Assembly: GCA_963573305.1 (NCBI GenBank)
Contig: OY754327.1
Location: forward strand, 55,544,244 to 55,608,243
DNA from: Pyrrhosoma nymphula
Lineage: Eukaryota > Arthropoda > Insecta > Odonata > Coenagrionidae
Length of the DNA: 64,000 nucleotides
Direction of reading: 5' to 3'
The stretch's first letter is position 1, and each line of letters starts with the position of its first letter. Of the stretch, positions 22,262 through 33,479 are shown in pieces. Both the position numbers and the translations under genes were made by a program. A model generated the notes under the pieces. It saw nothing but the letters and a program-made list of their open reading frames with translations, did no database searches and was not told the origin of the DNA.

Positions 22262-22840
22262 TACTCTTATTGTATATTGGTCAATGTGAATCGATGGGCG
22301 CCCTGCCGATGGTCTTTTCTTCTTTGCTGGTCCTGGGTTCTCCTCACTCACGATGTGAGAGGATACTTTTTTCACCGAGCGAAGTGACACACCAAGGCAA
22401 TTCGAAACTCGCTTGGAAAACCGGATAACGCGTATCACCAATTTTATCTCCTTCAAAGAAAAAAAAGCACTTAAAATCATTCCAATTTCACTCTGAAAAC
22501 AGGGGTCTCGGAGGCAAATTGAGCGTAGTTCACTTCACAATGCTGAGAGAAACTGGACACTATCGTGCACAGTAAGCTCACGGCAGTGATAAACCAGTGC
22601 TCTCATAAGAGGTAAGTAATAATCTCCTATGACTCATCATAAGGGTAGCGTGCAAAATTGTATGTGAAAGTGGGTGAGGAATGCGATCCAAGAATTTTAT
22701 CCAGTCCCGCTGCCCGCCTGAAATTTTATGACGCCCCAGTTTGAAATGAAACCTTTTTACCAAATTGATAACTTTTTTCAGTTAAAGATACAAATCTGAA
22801 ACTTTACATAGGAAGCATGCGACACGTGCTGTGAAAACTA
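22262..22840 (-). pseudogene. Transposase N-terminal (HTH) fragment inserted in the LINE
   Basis: On the minus strand 22244-22480 reads VIRFSKRVSNCLGVSLRSVKKVSSH then PAKKKRPSAGRPSIHIDQYT. This is the helix-turn-helix and basic linker found at the start of a common arthropod DDE transposase family (IS630/Tc1-related by style). It interrupts the LINE between its linker (up to about 22260) and RT start (from about 22843). No terminal repeats were identified. Confidence 0.4.
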
Positions 22841-22842
22841 CG

Positions 22843-23460
22843 TATTGTGCCCGCAGGTATTATGTAGTTGTATATTAAGCCCAAATAAATCTCAGGTCCA
22901 GAAGAAATTCAAGACCAAGTGCACAGCTAGTAAGTTCAAGAAATACCTCGCTACTTCCAGATACTATTTAGAAAATCCATCACGGGACACGTAGTGCACA
23001 CAGATTAGAATAGTCAACAAAGCAACGCCAATATTTATAAGCCATGATAAGGAACAGCCATCTCACTACAGGCCGATATCCCTCACATCTAAGAGACACG
23101 TCGATAGCCAGGACTTGCAAATGAAATCACATCATGGATATAGAGAGGGTAGATCTTTTGAAACTCATTATTTTCTCCAACGATATTTTAGACTAGGATG
23201 AAGATAAAATTCCAATCCACGCCTTTTTCCTTCACTGTGAGAATACATTTGATAAATTTCCCAACAGAAAGTAGCTAATAAAATTAAAATCTTAGGGGTT
23301 AGACAGCGACGTAATTTCTTGGATCAGGGAATACTTATGCGGTGGCGGATAAAGTGTTGTTTTACCTATAAAAATGGGCGAGGGACAATGTTGGAAATAT
23401 TCCCTCGGTAACAACTCGGTAAAGACAGTGCTACATATCATTCACCGAAGTCATCACACC
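22843..23460 (+). pseudogene. LINE reverse transcriptase start, decayed
   Basis: Readable pieces include PEEIQDQVHS, FKKYLATSRYYLE and EQPSHYRPISLTS near 23050-23090, which is the first RT block of CR1/jockey-type LINEs. After that only scattered matches remain. This is the 3' portion of the nested LINE that begins near 18300. Confidence 0.5.
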
Positions 23461-23730
23461 CAAAATAAAACTACACTCAATAGACGTACATACACACAAT
23501 GAGTAAAGCGTCAGAAAATACCCGAGACGTATTCAAACATCGCGCAAACACCTCCATTTCACTGCGAGGTTGCCATTTTTCCGGCGGTCATCCACGGAAT
23601 TTTTACCAAAATCTATATAACTGTTTTTTTTTTCATCTTAGAACGACGTTAAAAGACGTACGCACTCACACGATTATCAGGAGTACGATGAAAACCAGTA
23701 TTTGTTGCAATATGGAGTAGTTGTTTAAGT

Positions 23731-24147
23731 TTAAATTATAATGGGTAAGGTCAGTTTTTGCTGTGGTAGCCCCCCACCGCGTGGGTCGAGGAGAGAGGAC
23801 AGCGTTGGACCTCGGAGCTCGGGAAAGGGTCGCGGATTACGACCCTTCGCGCGGTGGGACGGGTGGGACGCACCCAACTGACGACTGCCTGCGACATGGT
23901 ACCAGATAGTCACTTTAAACCGGCGATGGATGCAGGACACAACCGCTGGGTGGGCTTTCAACTTCAGTATAGCTATTAAAAGGTCATGCGAAGTGGTGTC
24001 AAAAGCTCTCTTGTAGTCTACCCAGGCCATTGATATATATCGCTTATGCCGAATGGCATCCTGGCATATGCATCTGTCTATGAGCAGGTTTTCCTTACAT
24101 CCCTCCCGATTCCCCGCTTTAAGCCCCTCTGCTCGTACACCTCCCAA
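23731..24147 (-). pseudogene. R2/NeSL-like LINE RT fragment
   Basis: Minus-strand reading CKENLLIDRCICQDAIRHKR, SMAWVDYKRAFDTTSHDLLI and LKLKAHPAVVSCI is the RT block around the first catalytic aspartate (VDYKRAFD) of R2/NeSL-type LINEs. The downstream catalytic block is absent. The C-terminal half of the frame is GC-rich low-similarity sequence. Truncated relic. Confidence 0.65.
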
Positions 24148-24426
24148 ATAGGCTGGAAGTGGAGGAGGATAAGGTCGCCCAAGATCGAGGTGAACGCCTT
24201 ATATACAAGACATTTGAAAGTTTCTTTATTTTTTGAGGGTATATACAATTTTGCTTACCCCTCTTCATTGTCCTTTTTGAAGGTTTTCATTTTACACACA
24301 TAAATTTGTAGAATTTTACATTGGGTACGGTTTTGTATAGGTTTTTTTAACACAAGTTTCATATTTCAAAATAATCACAATTAGGAATCGGAAATGAGTA
24401 AAAGCACATTTTACATTTAGAAATCC

Positions 24427-24850
24427 CTATTACTGCGACGATCAAGTTAGGGAAATCAGCTACTTCTCCCTCGTTAGACCCCACTTGGAATATGCCGCCT
24501 GTATTTGGGATCCTTATGTGATAGGCTTGGAAACTGAGTTAGAACGCGTGCAGCGAAGATCGGCAAGATACGTTAAAGGCCGTTATGATAATCTCGTTAG
24601 TGTTACTGACCTTTTGCAGCAACTGGGATGGGAAAAGCTTTCAGACCGTCGACTAAAATTTAGACTCAATCTATTATGTAAGTTACAAACCGGTGTATTC
24701 TCTGACGACGTTGATAATATTTTACGAAATCCGACATACTACGGTAGATCAGATCATGAGAGTAAAATTAGGGAACTATACTGCAGAACTGACAGATTTA
24801 AAATGTCATTTTTCCCACGAACGATAAGGGACCATAACAGCTGCCAATGA
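24427..24850 (+). pseudogene. CR1/L2-like LINE RT C-terminus
   Basis: The reading enters before the first Met with YFSLVRPHLEYAACIWDPYV, then ERVQRRSARYVKGRYDNLVS, LLQQLGWEKLSDRRLKFRLN and a stop at 24848-24850. This is the thumb/C-terminal region of CR1/L2-type LINEs. The 5' side is truncated. Its 3' untranslated region starts here, is split by the copia element at 24961, and resumes at 29903-30170. Confidence 0.8.
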
Positions 24851-24965
24851 GACTTTTATCTAGGTTTGTCGTTAGGTAGTATAGCTCTTAGTAGTAGTAG
24901 TACTCCTAATACTTGAATCCTTAGCTGTTACCTAGTACATACTAACAGCACGCCTAGCATGTTTT

Positions 24966-25207
24966 TATTGTTTTTCACTTTCTTTGCAGGGTAACCACTT
25001 ACTTTTGGTTTAGCGTAACTAACGAACACACGATTACACAGGACAGGTGCATACTTTATTTCTTACACGCAGACTGATACAACCGTTACAGCAACTTCAA
25101 ACAAAAGAACATCGAAAACATAATAGGCGCCAACTTGAGCCTGTCGCAGACAAGTGAACGTTTGATTCTGCAATGTTGGAATCACAAGAAAACCAAATAC
25201 AACAACA
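24966..25207 (-). repeat. copia 3' LTR
   Basis: 242 bp. On the minus strand it starts TGTTGTTGTATTTGG and ends CAATA. The canonical TG...CA end would trim three bases, but the target duplication and primer site fit the CAATA boundary better. Confidence 0.85.
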
Positions 25208-25216
25208 CTTCCCCTT
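25208..25216 (-). promoter_or_regulatory. copia polypurine tract
   Basis: Minus-strand AAGGGGAAG lies directly before the 3' LTR. Confidence 0.7.
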
Positions 25217-25381
25217 GATTCCACACATTGGGGAATACCTCAACAGTCCAAAAAAAACTTTCTTAGTTCACTTAATAATACATTTCACTTCACTTGTCAC
25301 AATAAAGATTTTAGGGCATTCATCAACCACAGTCCATAGTCCAATTGCCCAATAGAATAATTTAATACTTTCAAAACACAA

Positions 25382-28300
25382 TCATATAGACATTAGTCCT
25401 ACCATTGTACACAGTTCCTGAGTCTTCCTTGCACTAAGTCCTTTAGTTAACAAGTCTGCAATATTAAGGTGAGAGGGAACATACTCAAGCTGAATTAAAC
25501 CCTTTAACACAACGTCCTTAATATAATGGTATCTTATGTCAATAGCCTTAGATCTATGATCAATTAAATCATCTTTGGCCAGGGTAATAGCAGGTATATT
25601 GTCAGCCTTGACACAGGGGATCTCACACATAAATTTAAGATTCATCTCCTCAAGGATGTTACCCAGCCATAAAGCCTCCCTAGTGGTCAGAGCAAGGGCA
25701 ATATATTCAGATTCTTGGGTGGAATTTGCAACTACAGTTTGTTTCTTACATTGCCAGTGAATAGGGCCACCAGCTAGCATTACAACAGTCCCAGAGAAAG
25801 ATTTGCGGTCAATCTTATTTCCCGCAAAATCAGCATCACTAAAAATTTGGGCCTGCATGTCATTTTTCTGATAAACAATGGCATAATCAATAGTCCCTTT
25901 AACATATCTAAACAGGTGTTTTACAGCTGACCAGTGGGTTTTCATTGGATGAGAACAAAACTGACTCAGATATGATACAGCAAATGATATATCAGGGCGA
26001 GTGCCATTGGCAACGTACAAGAGCATGCCTATGGCCTTCCTGTAATCACTCTCATTGACAACAGCATCAGGCTCATCAAGCCCTTTCGTGACACTAGCAC
26101 TGAGAGGACACGATACACATTTTGCATCAGACATTCCAAATTCACATAACATTTACTCTATATATTTCGATTGATCAATGGATACAGAATTACAACTCAT
26201 TTTTCTGACTCTTAAGGACAATAAATTACTTGTGCTCCCAAGGCATCTAATCTCTACATGCTTAGACAGATTTTCCTTGAACCAGTTGATATTTGCTTGA
26301 TCAGCACTCCATATAGCTATGTCATCAACATACAAAGCAGCATATAGCTTGCGTTTAGAGCTGAGGAATAAGCAAGGATCACCATAAGTGGGGTTGAATC
26401 CCATTGACAAGAATATTCCCTTCATTTTGGAATACCATTCCCTGCCTGACTGTTTCAAACCATAAAGACACTTGTTTAATTTACACACAAAGTCACCTCT
26501 GTCACTCACTTTTAGACCCTTGGGTCGTTCCAAATAAATAGTCTCTGGTAAATTGCTGTTCACATAGGCTGATACCACATCAACATGTTCCCCCAAAAGA
26601 TTTTGTTCAACAGATACAGCAAGCATTAGTCTGATGGTTTTACGTTTTACTACTGGGCTGTATGTTTCAAAGTAGTCAAGTCCACGTACCTGTGAGAAAC
26701 CTTGGGAAACAAGTCTAGCCTTAAACCTGTGTGGATTACCATCATTTCCGGTTTTTACACGGAATTTCCACGTTGAGCCGATCACCTTCTTGTCGATGGG
26801 TCTTGGTACGATGTCCCAGGTTCCCATCTCCTCCAACTTGGTGAGCTCCTCCTCCATGGCAGCTACCCAGCTGTCACGGTGGTGACTCAGCATCGCTTCC
26901 TCCACGGACGTGGGCTCGTACGGGTCATCTACTTCTGACAGTGTCACCATGGCTGAGTGGCACTCAGAGCAGCCACATGTGGTAGGATTGTGCAACCTAC
27001 CGGAACGCCTTGGGATGACAGCTATCTCTTCAACTGCAATGGGTACAGCATCATCATCCGGCAGGTGGATGTTTTGGGCATAGTCTAATCGTTGAGGGTC
27101 AGGTAGTTCAGATGTTGGATCCTGAACTTCCAATCCGTCACTCTCCACCGGTCCATCCGCAAAATCTTCGTCACTTTCTTCGAACATGAATATGTTATTC
27201 GATGGATTCTCGTGCCTTCCCTGATCGGTTGACTGCATCTCCTTGAGTGGGAATGTGCTTTCATGGAACACAACATCTCGCCTCACGATGGCACGCTTCC
27301 TTGATATGCTCCAGAGTCTGTAGCCTCCCTTTGTGCCCTCTTCATAGCCGAGCATGATACATTCCTCAGTCTTGCTATCGAGCTTTCTCCGATTTTCCAC
27401 AATGGCCTGTGCTCTGCAGCCAAATGGTTTGATTTTGATCAGGTCTTTCATGACAATCTCGCATCCTCGCATCAGAACAATGGGTATTTCATTCCCAATA
27501 GTACGGCATGGGCATCTATTTCTTATGTATGCAGCCGTATTTAGCGCTTCTGCCCACATATCTTTGGTAGCTCCAGATTCAATGATCATACATCTTGCCA
27601 TTTCCATGAGGGTCCGATTCTGCCGCTCACTCCTGCCATTTTGCTGTGGTGAATGAGGTACAGTCTTCTGGTGAATTATTCCATTCTCTGTCAGGTACCT
27701 TTCAAATTCATCAGAACAGTATTCGCCCCCTCTATCCGACCTTAGTTTCATTATCTTCTCACCGGTCATTTGTTCCATCGTGGTCTTATATTCCTTAAAC
27801 TTTATGAGAGCCTCACTCTTGCTTTTCATGGTTTTCACAACAGTATACCGGGAGAAATCATCAGTGAATACGATTGCATATAGTGATCCACCCTTGGATG
27901 GTGGGTCGAATTTCCCCATGACATCGGTGTGAACAAGTTCAAGGGGTTTGGATGCATGGGCACTTGTTGCAATAAATGGCTTCCTTTGTAATTTTCCTTG
28001 AACGCATATGTCGCACGCTTCCATTTCTTTTCGTTTGAGTTCAGCAAGTGGTGGAATTTTCTCCAATGCTTGGGCATGGACATGGCCAAGGCGTCGATGC
28101 CACACTTCCTTGGTTGTCTCTACACTCAAAGCCAAAGATGAGTTAGTTGGCCTTTGCATAGGATGATCACCGCTACAGAGTTCATACATCTTTCCAGCTT
28201 TCTTGGCTTCGAAGATCACTTCACCATTCAGTGAGCCTACAGCAACTTGATCTCCAAACGTGACAACAACTCCTTTTTCAGTTAACTGGGGGACAGAAAT

Positions 28301-29470
28301 CAGATGGCAATACAGTCCGGGTACATACTTGACATTCTGAAAACACAATTTCTTGCCTTCTCCATCTTTCATCCTCGCATACAGGTTTACAGCCCCCTTC
28401 CCTTTAATGGGTAGTTTCACGCCATTTCCTATTTTCACTCTTCCCCTCACCCCCAATAAGTGTTTGAATGCATTGGCATCATGGCACATATGGTCAGTCG
28501 CTCCCGAGTCCAGGTACCACTTGTCTTCTTGCGTCTGGTGTCGTGTCGAGTCGGATAACAGTAGGGTGGCATTCTCTTCGTCTGAATCCTCGCTACATGC
28601 AACATACGTTTTTGACTCACACTCACGGCGTTGCTTCAGCCTGGTCTCCTTGAACTCAGTCCATACAGGGCAGTCGCGGGCAACATGACCTGGTTTATCA
28701 CATGAGAAGCACTTGAAGTTGGGTGGGGTGCCCCTTGTCATGTCCCTTCCCCTGGCCTTAAACTTATTTCCTTTCTTGTGCCAGTGTGCCGGCGGCGGTT
28801 CCTTAGATTCCTTTGAAGCATTCAGGGCAACCGAATCGTCGTTCTTCATTCTGCTGTTCCTCTCCATCCTCCTTTCTTCAAGCATTAATTTTGCTTTCAC
28901 CATGGATGACGTAATCTTATCTTCGCTGTTCTCCAGGGATCGTATGAGGCCTTCATATTGCGGTATGGGGAGTCCGAGTAGCAGGAAGTACGCGAAAGAT
29001 TGGTCGCTAAATATGACACCGCCTTTACGTACCTTTTGCATAGTCTCTTGCATTTTACTGACATACTCTTGCATCGGCATGCCGGGTTCTTTCATCGTAG
29101 TGGTTAACTCACGCAAATGCACGACTGTGTGCAACATACTATACGTACCACACATTTCTTCGAGTGTGGACCATATCTCCTTGGCAAAAACTGATTCCCC
29201 GACATCATGTAACATCGAATCATGCACGGAATTATAAAGCACGGCTCTGGCCCGGCGATTAATTCTGGATTGTTCCTGGTTTAGCATCCCCAACGCTTCT
29301 TCCTGATTTACATTATTGCGCACAGCGTCTCCGAAACCCGGGTCTATCGCCGTCCAACAGTTCTTGTCTATCATTTGTCCCTCTATCCTCTTGCTCCATG
29401 CATAGTAGTTTGAACCGTCTGCCTTTAATATAGCGCGACTGAATTCCATTCTTTCGTCGTGGTCCGCCAT
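25382..29470 (-). pseudogene. Ty1/copia gag-pol polyprotein with one internal stop
   Basis: One frame of about 1362 codons starting at ATG 29468-29470 and interrupted only by TAA at 26153-26155, near the end of the RT domain. The order is: gag (MEFSRAILKADGSNYYAWSKR); zinc knuckle CFSCDKPGHVARDC; protease WYLDSGATDHMC; integrase zinc region from HRRLGHVHAQAL to CDICVQGK, and core with HTDVMGKF and PQQNGRSERQNRTLMEMAR; RT with KARLVSQGF and YVDDIAIWS; then, after the stop, RNase H with SDADFAGNKIDRKSFSG and ANSTQESEYIALA. All catalytic motifs seem present. A single nonsense codon is the only visible lesion, consistent with a recent insertion. Confidence 0.95.
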
Positions 29471-29567
29471 CTTTCTTGGGCCGTAATTTACTTACTTATT
29501 ACGGTAATGTGCTTCACACGTAACTTAATTTCACTTTCCTAGTAATCTTTAGTGTTCGCTAGTGTCC

Positions 29568-29581
29568 CTGGGCCCGTAACC
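29568..29581 (-). promoter_or_regulatory. copia primer-binding site, initiator tRNA-Met half-molecule type
   Basis: Minus-strand GGTTACGGGCCCAG follows the 5' LTR directly. Drosophila copia uses GGTTATGGGCCCAG, complementary to an internal part of initiator tRNA-Met. Here one base differs (C for T). Confidence 0.8.
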
Positions 29582-29897
29582 TATTGTTTTTCACTTTCTT
29601 TGCAGGGTAACCACTTACTTTTGGTTTAGCGCAACTAACGAACACACGATTACACAGGACAGGTGCATACCTTATTTCTTACACGCAGACTGATACAACC
29701 GTTACAGCAACTTCAAACAAAAGAACATCGAAAACATAATAGGCGCCAACTTGAGCCTGTCGCAGACAAGTGAACGTTTGATTCTGCAATGTTGGAATCA
29801 CGAACATGCATATCATGGTTGGAATCACAAGAAAACTAGAGGCCCTCTATTATTATTGATAATAGAGGGCCTCTAAAGAAAACCAAATACAACAACA
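29582..29897 (-). repeat. copia 5' LTR with two extra insertions
   Basis: 316 bp against 242 bp for its partner. One extra is a 27-bp segment at about 29800-29826, flanked by a repeated TTGGAATCAC; it may be gained here or lost from the other LTR. The second is the 39-bp palindrome at 29837-29875 plus its 8-bp duplication. Confidence 0.85.
29837..29875. mobile_element. 39-bp palindromic micro-element with 8-bp target duplication
   Basis: Two perfect 17-bp inverted arms (TAGAGGCCCTCTATTAT and its complement) around a 5-base loop TATTG. AAGAAAAC stands on both sides (29829-29836 and 29876-29883), while the partner LTR has it once with no insertion. An 8-bp duplication and TAGAG ends fit the hAT pattern (terminal YARNG), so it may be an extreme hAT-derived miniature element. 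Confidence 0.75.
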
Positions 29898-30170
29898 GTT
29901 TTCTGCATGGGTCTCGAGTCCCTGTCCATCTGTTTAGTTGTAGAATGCATGTATATTGACGGACCCTCTCCATTGTGATGACATCTGTAGTGTAGTGGTG
30001 CATGCTTGTGAGGCTTCGCCTCGTGACAAGCATTAGCGATTTATGCTAATGCATAATTAGTCGTAGTTACACTAACTCTAGGGTATAGTGTAATGCATGT
30101 TGGTGATTACTCACCCCCTGCCACACACCCCTGAGGTGGCTTGCAGGGTATTTTGTAGATGTAGATTACT

Positions 30171-30429
30171 AGGTTAAAATTTTTCGCATTATAACAATTA
30201 TCTTTTATTTCATATATGTTTAAACTTTATCATACATCATAGGTTTTTTTTACACGTTTTGTATATAAAAAGTATTTCAATTTAGAATTTGGAAATAAGT
30301 TATAGCAACTCATTATCTTATTAATAAGTTATTGTTCGTATTATTACTACAGTTATCTACCATTTTCATATTTGCAGATACTTTTAAAAGTTTCATTATT
30401 TTCATAAATTCACATTTACAAAGACGCGG
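30171..30429. other. No recognisable gene
   Basis: AT-rich spacer between LINE tails. Nothing recognised. Confidence 0.5.
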
Positions 30430-33395
30430 ACTTAATGCCACACATTGGCCATCGCGTTTACTCAAGGCAGAATTTGGATGAGTTTTCCTTATTCCCTAGT
30501 TTTGCCTTTCCTGAGGCAGAACGCTATTAGGTATCTGCTGGTTAGCTGGCCGGCGTCTTCCATCTCCAAAGATAATCTAATTCGCCACGTTTCGAACCAA
30601 GGACATTTTTCATTTCTATGTTTTATTGTGTCTTCTTCACCGCAGATGGTACACTTCTCGTCTTCACTTTTGCCAATCTTCTTCAGGTAATTTAAGCATT
30701 CACCTTGTCCTATGAGAGTGATTGGGCCGTACCTTTGGTGTGTGTTATATCTATTTTATTTCTGTCATAGATCGTTGGAAAAATATCCCGGGTGTGTAGG
30801 CCTTTTTCGGAGTTGCTCAATTCCAAGTTCCATTTTTCCTCTGTTATCTCTCTTAATCTCCGCTTTCGTTGACTTATTCGCGGGTATTCGTCGTTTATTA
30901 GCCTTATTTCCAAGTAAATTGTTTGGTTCTCCTTTTTTAATTCATCTCTCGCCTTCTTCTCCCAAACAACGTATTTCAGCGGTGGCTCCCTTGTAATGAC
31001 TGCCAATGCATCTGTACTTGTTGTGGAGTAGAAGTGCGTCACAGGTAATAGGCAGGATCGTTGTGCTTCAAGTAGTTTTCGATGAATTCTGATATTTCCG
31101 GCTCGGTCTCCCCACAAGGCACTTCCGTACATGACGACGGGTTTTATCACCCCATTGTATACTTGCATCATGGATTTGTTGCCAGAAAGAGTACGGCAGT
31201 ATCTACAAACAGCATGGAAAATTTTCTTTATTTTGGTCGTTAGGTAGTTGGCATGTGCTTGAAAGTTTAGGCTCTCATCTACGTAAACACCGAGATATTT
31301 GAAGCTTTGGCTTCTCTTCATTTGTTTCTCATTCATTTTGATGCTGGGGTTTCTACGTAGCTTGTTTCCGAAAACCACAAATTTGCTTTTGGCCGTGGAA
31401 AGCTTGAGCTTGCACTCGTGTGCCCAGTTTTCAACAATACTCATGCAGACCATTGACTTGTTTTCCATCTCCCTTCGCGTGTTGGCTCTGACCAGAATTG
31501 CTGAGTCATCCGCATAAGCAATTAGCTCGCAGTTCTCTGGGAGGTTGCTTCTTGATAAACGGTTCATTACTAGGCTCCAGGCCAGGGTTCCTAAAACAGA
31601 GCCCTGAGGGCATCCTTTTGTGGCTGTTTTCTGTGCTTCTTCGTGGTTGGTTTTAAGAAATAGCTTTGTCTGTAAAATAAGTCTTGAAAACATTGATTAT
31701 ATTTCTCGGTGCATTTATTCTTTTTAGCTCAGCATGGCCGTGGGCCATCATAAGGAGTCGAAATCTCCTTCGATATCTACGAAAATTCCAAGAACATAAT
31801 TTTCCGTGCTTTCCTTAATGTAGTTTTTTAGCCTGAGAATTGCTCCTTCTGCATTTCTTCCTTTTCTGAATCCGAATTGCCGGTCATGGTACAGATTTTC
31901 CATTCCGACAGCTTGCTCCAATTTGTTCTTGATCATTCTTTCCAAAACCTTTCCAAGTTCTGGGAGTAGCGCTATCGGCCGGTACGATTCCATCTCTGCG
32001 ATGTCTCGGACCTTCGATTTTAATGTTTTAGCAAGGTTTCCCACTTTCCAGCACTTTGGGAAATATCCAAAGAGCAGGCAATCATTTGCAATAGAGAGTG
32101 GTAAATCCTCAAGTAGCGGGCTGTTTTTTAATGACGATTCCAGGTATCCCGTCGTATCCTGGTGCTTTGTTTTTCTTTATTCCCTCGATGGCGTTTTGTA
32201 CTTCTTCAAGTGAGAATGGTGCTGCATCATCTCCGTCCGGTATATCATCGTATTGATTTCTATCCCCCACATGGATTTCATCGTCCACCTCTTCGTCAGG
32301 TAGGATGGTGTTAAACATATTAGCAAGGTGTTCTCTGACAAGGTGTTCTCTTGTGAGTAGTGGGATGTGTCCGTCCGCATCTTGAGTTGTTCCTTGGATG
32401 GTAGGCAACTACAGCTTTTCGGAGAATAGTTTATAAACAAAGCCCCACGCGTTCTCTCCAAAATTCTTTTGTACACATTTTTTCTAGCTTTTTTTTTGGG
32501 TCTTGCATCGAGCGATATTAGGACTTAATAGTCCTCTCTTCCATACAACTCGTTGGACGAACACACACAACCATGCCCTGGGAGGTTTGAATTTCCTACC
32601 CAGGCGGGATTCGAACCCGCGACCGTTGGTTTGGCAGGCGAGGACTTAACCCCGCCGCCACTGAGGCCGGCTTTGGTCTTTTGCTGAGTAAATGGCTTCT
32701 TTGTAGGCCTTTCGTTTTCTGATATAGGCCTCATTATGTGCTGTCCTGTCTTCCCATCGGCTTCTTTGTAGTCGCCTTTGAAGATTTTTGAGTTCTTTCT
32801 TCTTTCGGGTTAAGTCATCGTTCCACCATGGGGTTTTTCGGGTTATCTTTCTGAGCTTTGGTACGCTCATTTGCATAGCTTCTTGGACTGCCTTTGTTAA
32901 GTACTCTGTTCTTGTATCCAGGTTTTCAACACTGGGGGTCCAGATGACTTCTGTTTCAAGCTTTTGTAGTCTCCAGAGAAGTTCCGCTCCACATGCTGCC
33001 CAGTTCGCTCTTTTAAGTGCAAACCTGGAAGTCGGTTCCGCTTACTTTACTGCCCCACTCACATCGAAAGTGATTAACTGATGGTCGCTGTTTATAACGC
33101 CTGGTTGTACCCGCCATTTTCTGACATCACGCACAATGTTGGAGGTCACAAGTGTTTGGTCAATGTTCGATTCTCCTTGGGGTCCTGAGAAAGTTGAGGC
33201 ATTACCAGGTTCATTGATTAAGTATAGGTCTGTATCCATAATTAAATTTTCAAGTTGAAGTCCTCTGTCGTCAGTGTTATTACTGAACCAGATCACATTT
33301 TTTGAGTTAGAGTCTGCTCCGACGATTAAAATTTTCCCCGGGAAGGAATTTACAATGGTTTTGAGGTGTCTAATTCCAGGATTAATCTCTTCACT
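30430..33395 (-). mobile_element. R1-like non-LTR retrotransposon, 5'-truncated and broken
   Basis: Minus-strand coding pieces in order. 33042-33400 is an AP-type endonuclease C-terminus (FPGKILIVGADSNSKNV, STFSGPQGESNIDQTLV, NSDHQLITF). 32646-32876 is the linker TPWWNDDLTRKKKELK. 32109-32408 and 31748-32044 are the RT start (KNKAPGYDGIPGIVIKK, SYRPIALLPELGKVLERMI, RQFGFRKGRNAEGAI, IFVDIEGDFDSL). 30710-31693 is the RT core GCPQGSVLGTLAWSLVMNRL and LIAYADDSAILV, and the thumb. 30430-30710, after a shift, has a C-terminal CCHC-type motif (CTICGEEDTIKHRNEKC). The style is R1/LOA-like. Frameshifts and a SINE at 32506-32671 break it. Confidence 0.85.
32506..32671 (-). mobile_element. tRNA-derived SINE (copy 1)
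   Basis: On the minus strand a tRNA-like head runs from CCGGCCTCAGTGGCGGCGGG to GGTCGCGGGTTCGAATCCCG, with a near-perfect B box. A body with TGTGTGTGTTCGTCCAACG follows. It matches the SINE at 42233-42429 in the head and in the GTTCGTC body phrase. It splits the R1-like linker; similar TTTGG(G)TCTTGC-type sequence on both sides (from 32494 and 32672) looks like an imperfect target duplication. Confidence 0.8.
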
Positions 33396-33479
33396 TCACG
33401 CCTTATATACAGTGGATTCGTGGGTCCTCCACGCGGGGGTGCCGCCTCCCCTCGGCCTCAAGCGTCAGCTTATTACCGA

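Larger units (their letters stand above)
24966..29897 (-). mobile_element. Ty1/copia LTR retrotransposon
   Basis: A complete copia element on the minus strand. LTRs are 24966-25207 (242 bp) and 29582-29897 (316 bp; larger because of two extra pieces). Outside those pieces I count two substitutions. A 5-bp target duplication GTTTT flanks it (24961-24965 and 29898-29902). The primer site follows the 5' LTR directly and a short purine tract precedes the 3' LTR. The internal region has gag, protease, integrase, RT and RNase H in copia order. It is inserted in a LINE 3' region. Confidence 0.95.
24851..30170 (+). repeat. 3' untranslated region of the CR1/L2-like LINE, split by copia
   Basis: The LINE tail occupies 24851-24965 and 29903-30170, with copia between. 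The 3' end is the CACCCCCTGCCACACACCCC block, then GGTGGCTTGCAGGGTATTTTGTAGATGTAGATTA. The TGTAGA-type ending resembles the short terminal repeats of CR1/L2 elements. The same end occurs inverted at 195-310. Confidence 0.7.

Noticed and set aside
27354..29237. Plus-strand ORFs up to 174 codons across the copia element
   Set aside because: Antisense to the copia gag-pol frame.
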